Assembly (NCBI GenBank): GCA_026770585.1
Contig: MU646319.1
Span: 408,182-422,143, forward strand
DNA from: Baffinella frigidus
Lineage: Eukaryota > Cryptophyceae > Cryptomonadales > Baffinellaceae
Direction: 5' to 3'
Length of the DNA: 13,962 nucleotides
Below, piece after piece: positions 13,082 to 13,962 of this stretch. Under the pieces are notes generated by a model. The model did not search any database. It was not told the origin of the DNA and worked only from the letters and a program-made list of their open reading frames with translations. The translations under genes were made by a program, and so were the position numbers. The number at the start of each line of letters is the position of its first letter. The first letter of the stretch is position 1.

Positions 13082-13150
13082 TCCTTTAGGTTCTTCGAGC
13101 CCCCAACATAGGCGGACACCGGAACTGGTTCTGCAGAAAAGCCATGCTTC
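13082..13150 (+). repeat. Dispersed repeat GGTTCTTCGAGCCCCCAACA, third copy
   Basis: Matches 11303-11368 and the inverse of 10737-10800, with a few changes (aactggttctgcagaaaagc). It is preceded by tcggtcctttagg, as at 10800 reversed. Confidence 0.7.
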
Positions 13151-13351
13151 CTTTCGGATCACATTCAGGCCCTCCGGTGCAGCTCGCAGTGTGAGAGTGG
13201 GCCACTTAAGTGTGAGAGTGGACCGCACTAAGTGGACCACGCTCATCACTTTATGATGTCTTCTCTCAGTGCCTCTGTGGCCGCCTGGCACACAGGCTTT
13301 CGCGATTTCCATAGGCATACAGGCCTACTCTACATGTAGGGATCTTTGTGT

Positions 13352-13455
13352 CTCTCTCTCAGATGGAGACATCTGTGTCTGCAACACAGATGTCTACCAT
13401 CTCTATCTCTCTCTCGCACACTCGCTCTACTCTCTCTTTCTCTCTCTCGCGCGCG
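13352..13455. repeat. CT microsatellite with an embedded hairpin
   Basis: CT runs flank a hairpin: agatggagacatctgtgt (13361-13378) pairs with acacagatgtctaccatct (13384-13402) around five bases. The CT run continues to tctctctcgcgcgcgcgc near 13455. Frames crossing it are repeat artefacts. Confidence 0.8.
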
Positions 13456-13499
13456 CGCTTTGTTGTTGTTTGGTCAAAGCCCAGTGCCGTGTGAGACGG

Positions 13500-13610
13500 C
13501 GAGACTCGAAATTGAGGACACGCACCGCCCGAGGCTCCTACAGTAAGCCTAGGCTCCTGCAGTAGGCCTGTACCTAGGTCGCCCAACGGATGAGTCCTCA
13601 ATTTCGATAC
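13500..13610. mobile_element. Small foldback element with ACTCGAAATTGAGGA arms
   Basis: actcgaaattgagga (13503-13517) pairs with tcctcaatttcgat (13592-13605). The interior has ctcctacagtaagcctaggct and tgcagtaggcctgtacctagg, resembling the core of the 11918-12991 elements. Confidence 0.6.
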
Positions 13611-13671
13611 GGAAGGGCGTGTCGTTGGCATATGTTGGGAGAAATTAAAACCTAAAGGACCTAAAGGAAAC

Positions 13672-13817
13672 GATCAGATCTGGCCCCTGAACCTCATCAG
13701 CTTCAAGGTGATGAGAGTTGGCATAGACGAGGCTACGAACCCCTGGTCCAAGACGTGTCCCGCCACGCGCGAGTTCTCCCCTGCTAGCTCTTCAAGGATC
13801 TGTCAAAGGGGTGTAGG
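13672..13817 (+). CDS. Possible coding exon of a downstream gene or paralogue
   Basis: A frame is open from 13672 to the end of this stretch without repeat-like text: WPLNLISFKVMRVGIDEATN, then WSKTC and ATREFSPAS. Base composition and codon use resemble exons Z and B. Possible boundaries are the acceptor gatcag (AG 13676-13677) and donors aag|gtgatg (13707) or gtag|gtttta (13817), so the true exon may be short. Fungal and algal wax-synthase-like MBOATs have an L.(N/S)..RG(I)G-type stretch in the N-terminal half, upstream of an LLRRL helix; the LNLISF...RVGID run is only loosely like this. If so, it would belong to a second tandem copy of the gene starting here. The family link is a guess; the coding call is moderate. 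Confidence 0.35.
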
Positions 13818-13962
13818 TTTTAAGGTTTAGGGTTTAGGGTTGAGGTTTGGGGTTTGGGGTTTTGGGTTTGGGGTTTGGGGGTTGGGGTTGGGGGTTTGGG
13901 GTTTAGGGTTTAGGGTTTAGGGTTGAGGGTTGAGGGTTTAGAGTTCAGGGTTTAGGGTTTAG
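13818..13962. repeat. Telomere-type array, TTTAGGG strand, at the window end
   Basis: TTTAGGG units with GTTTGGGG and GTTGAGG variants run to the last base. The orientation is opposite to the arrays at 3600 and 8625. It starts at the possible donor of the preceding candidate exon. Confidence 0.9.

Noticed and set aside
13269-13631. Open frames on both strands near 13.4 kb
   Set aside because: They are carried by the CT microsatellite and small hairpins; the protein text is low complexity.

Overview
This is eukaryotic nuclear DNA. There is no bacterial-style gene layout, and no long open frame is believable. The coding signal lies in short exons (60-142 bp) with AG acceptors and GT donors, inside large introns full of repeats. 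Plant/alveolate-type telomere arrays (CCCTAAA/TTTAGGG) occur in at least three places, alongside long GA/CT microsatellites, many small foldback elements and some acceptors followed by G. This suggests a photosynthetic alveolate (a Chromera-like chromerid or a dinoflagellate). That assignment is inference; another alga with TTTAGGG telomeres remains possible.

Read together, the window is mainly the 3' half of one plus-strand gene. Six exon types lie in protein order: Z (801-878), A (2513-2589), B (5574-5681), C (6754-6834), D (8557-8617) and E (10917-11058, ending in TAG). Their conceptual products resemble the C-terminal half of a membrane-bound O-acyltransferase (MBOAT) of the wax-ester-synthase-like branch: ALLRRL, then QYW, then RRWN, then a catalytic-type His in IHEALIYN, then MFFISQAV...VER, then LPRIVQALL...LGHLFTDPL. 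Splice phases agree at every junction except A to B, where a GC donor would restore the frame.

The striking feature is that nearly every exon type is present in several local copies. A has four, B four, C five, D two, the 5' part of E three, and the 3' end of E five. In most cases one copy is intact and the rest are truncated, frameshifted, lack a splice site or carry an inserted element. For C, two or three copies keep open frames and symmetric phase 1-1 ends.

The rest is repetitive. At 1-570 there is diverged tandem sequence. At 571-731 there is a foldback element. At 1485-2005 lies a foldback with an internal 93-bp tandem pair. At 2090-2172, 4947-5088 and 8129-8219 there are hairpins sharing one core. 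At 2616-3140 there are TA and GA tracts. Telomere-like arrays occupy 3600-4026, 8625-9620 and 13818-13962. A 20-bp minisatellite lies at 7739-7918 and a 12-bp CTCTCTAGAAAC satellite at 9680-10412. A family of about 122-bp inverted-repeat elements fills 11918-12991. A possible exon of another gene or paralogue lies at 13672-13817.

If the model is right, the locus encodes an ER-type membrane acyltransferase making neutral lipid (wax ester or a related ester). Whether it is functional, or an exon graveyard, cannot be settled from sequence alone.
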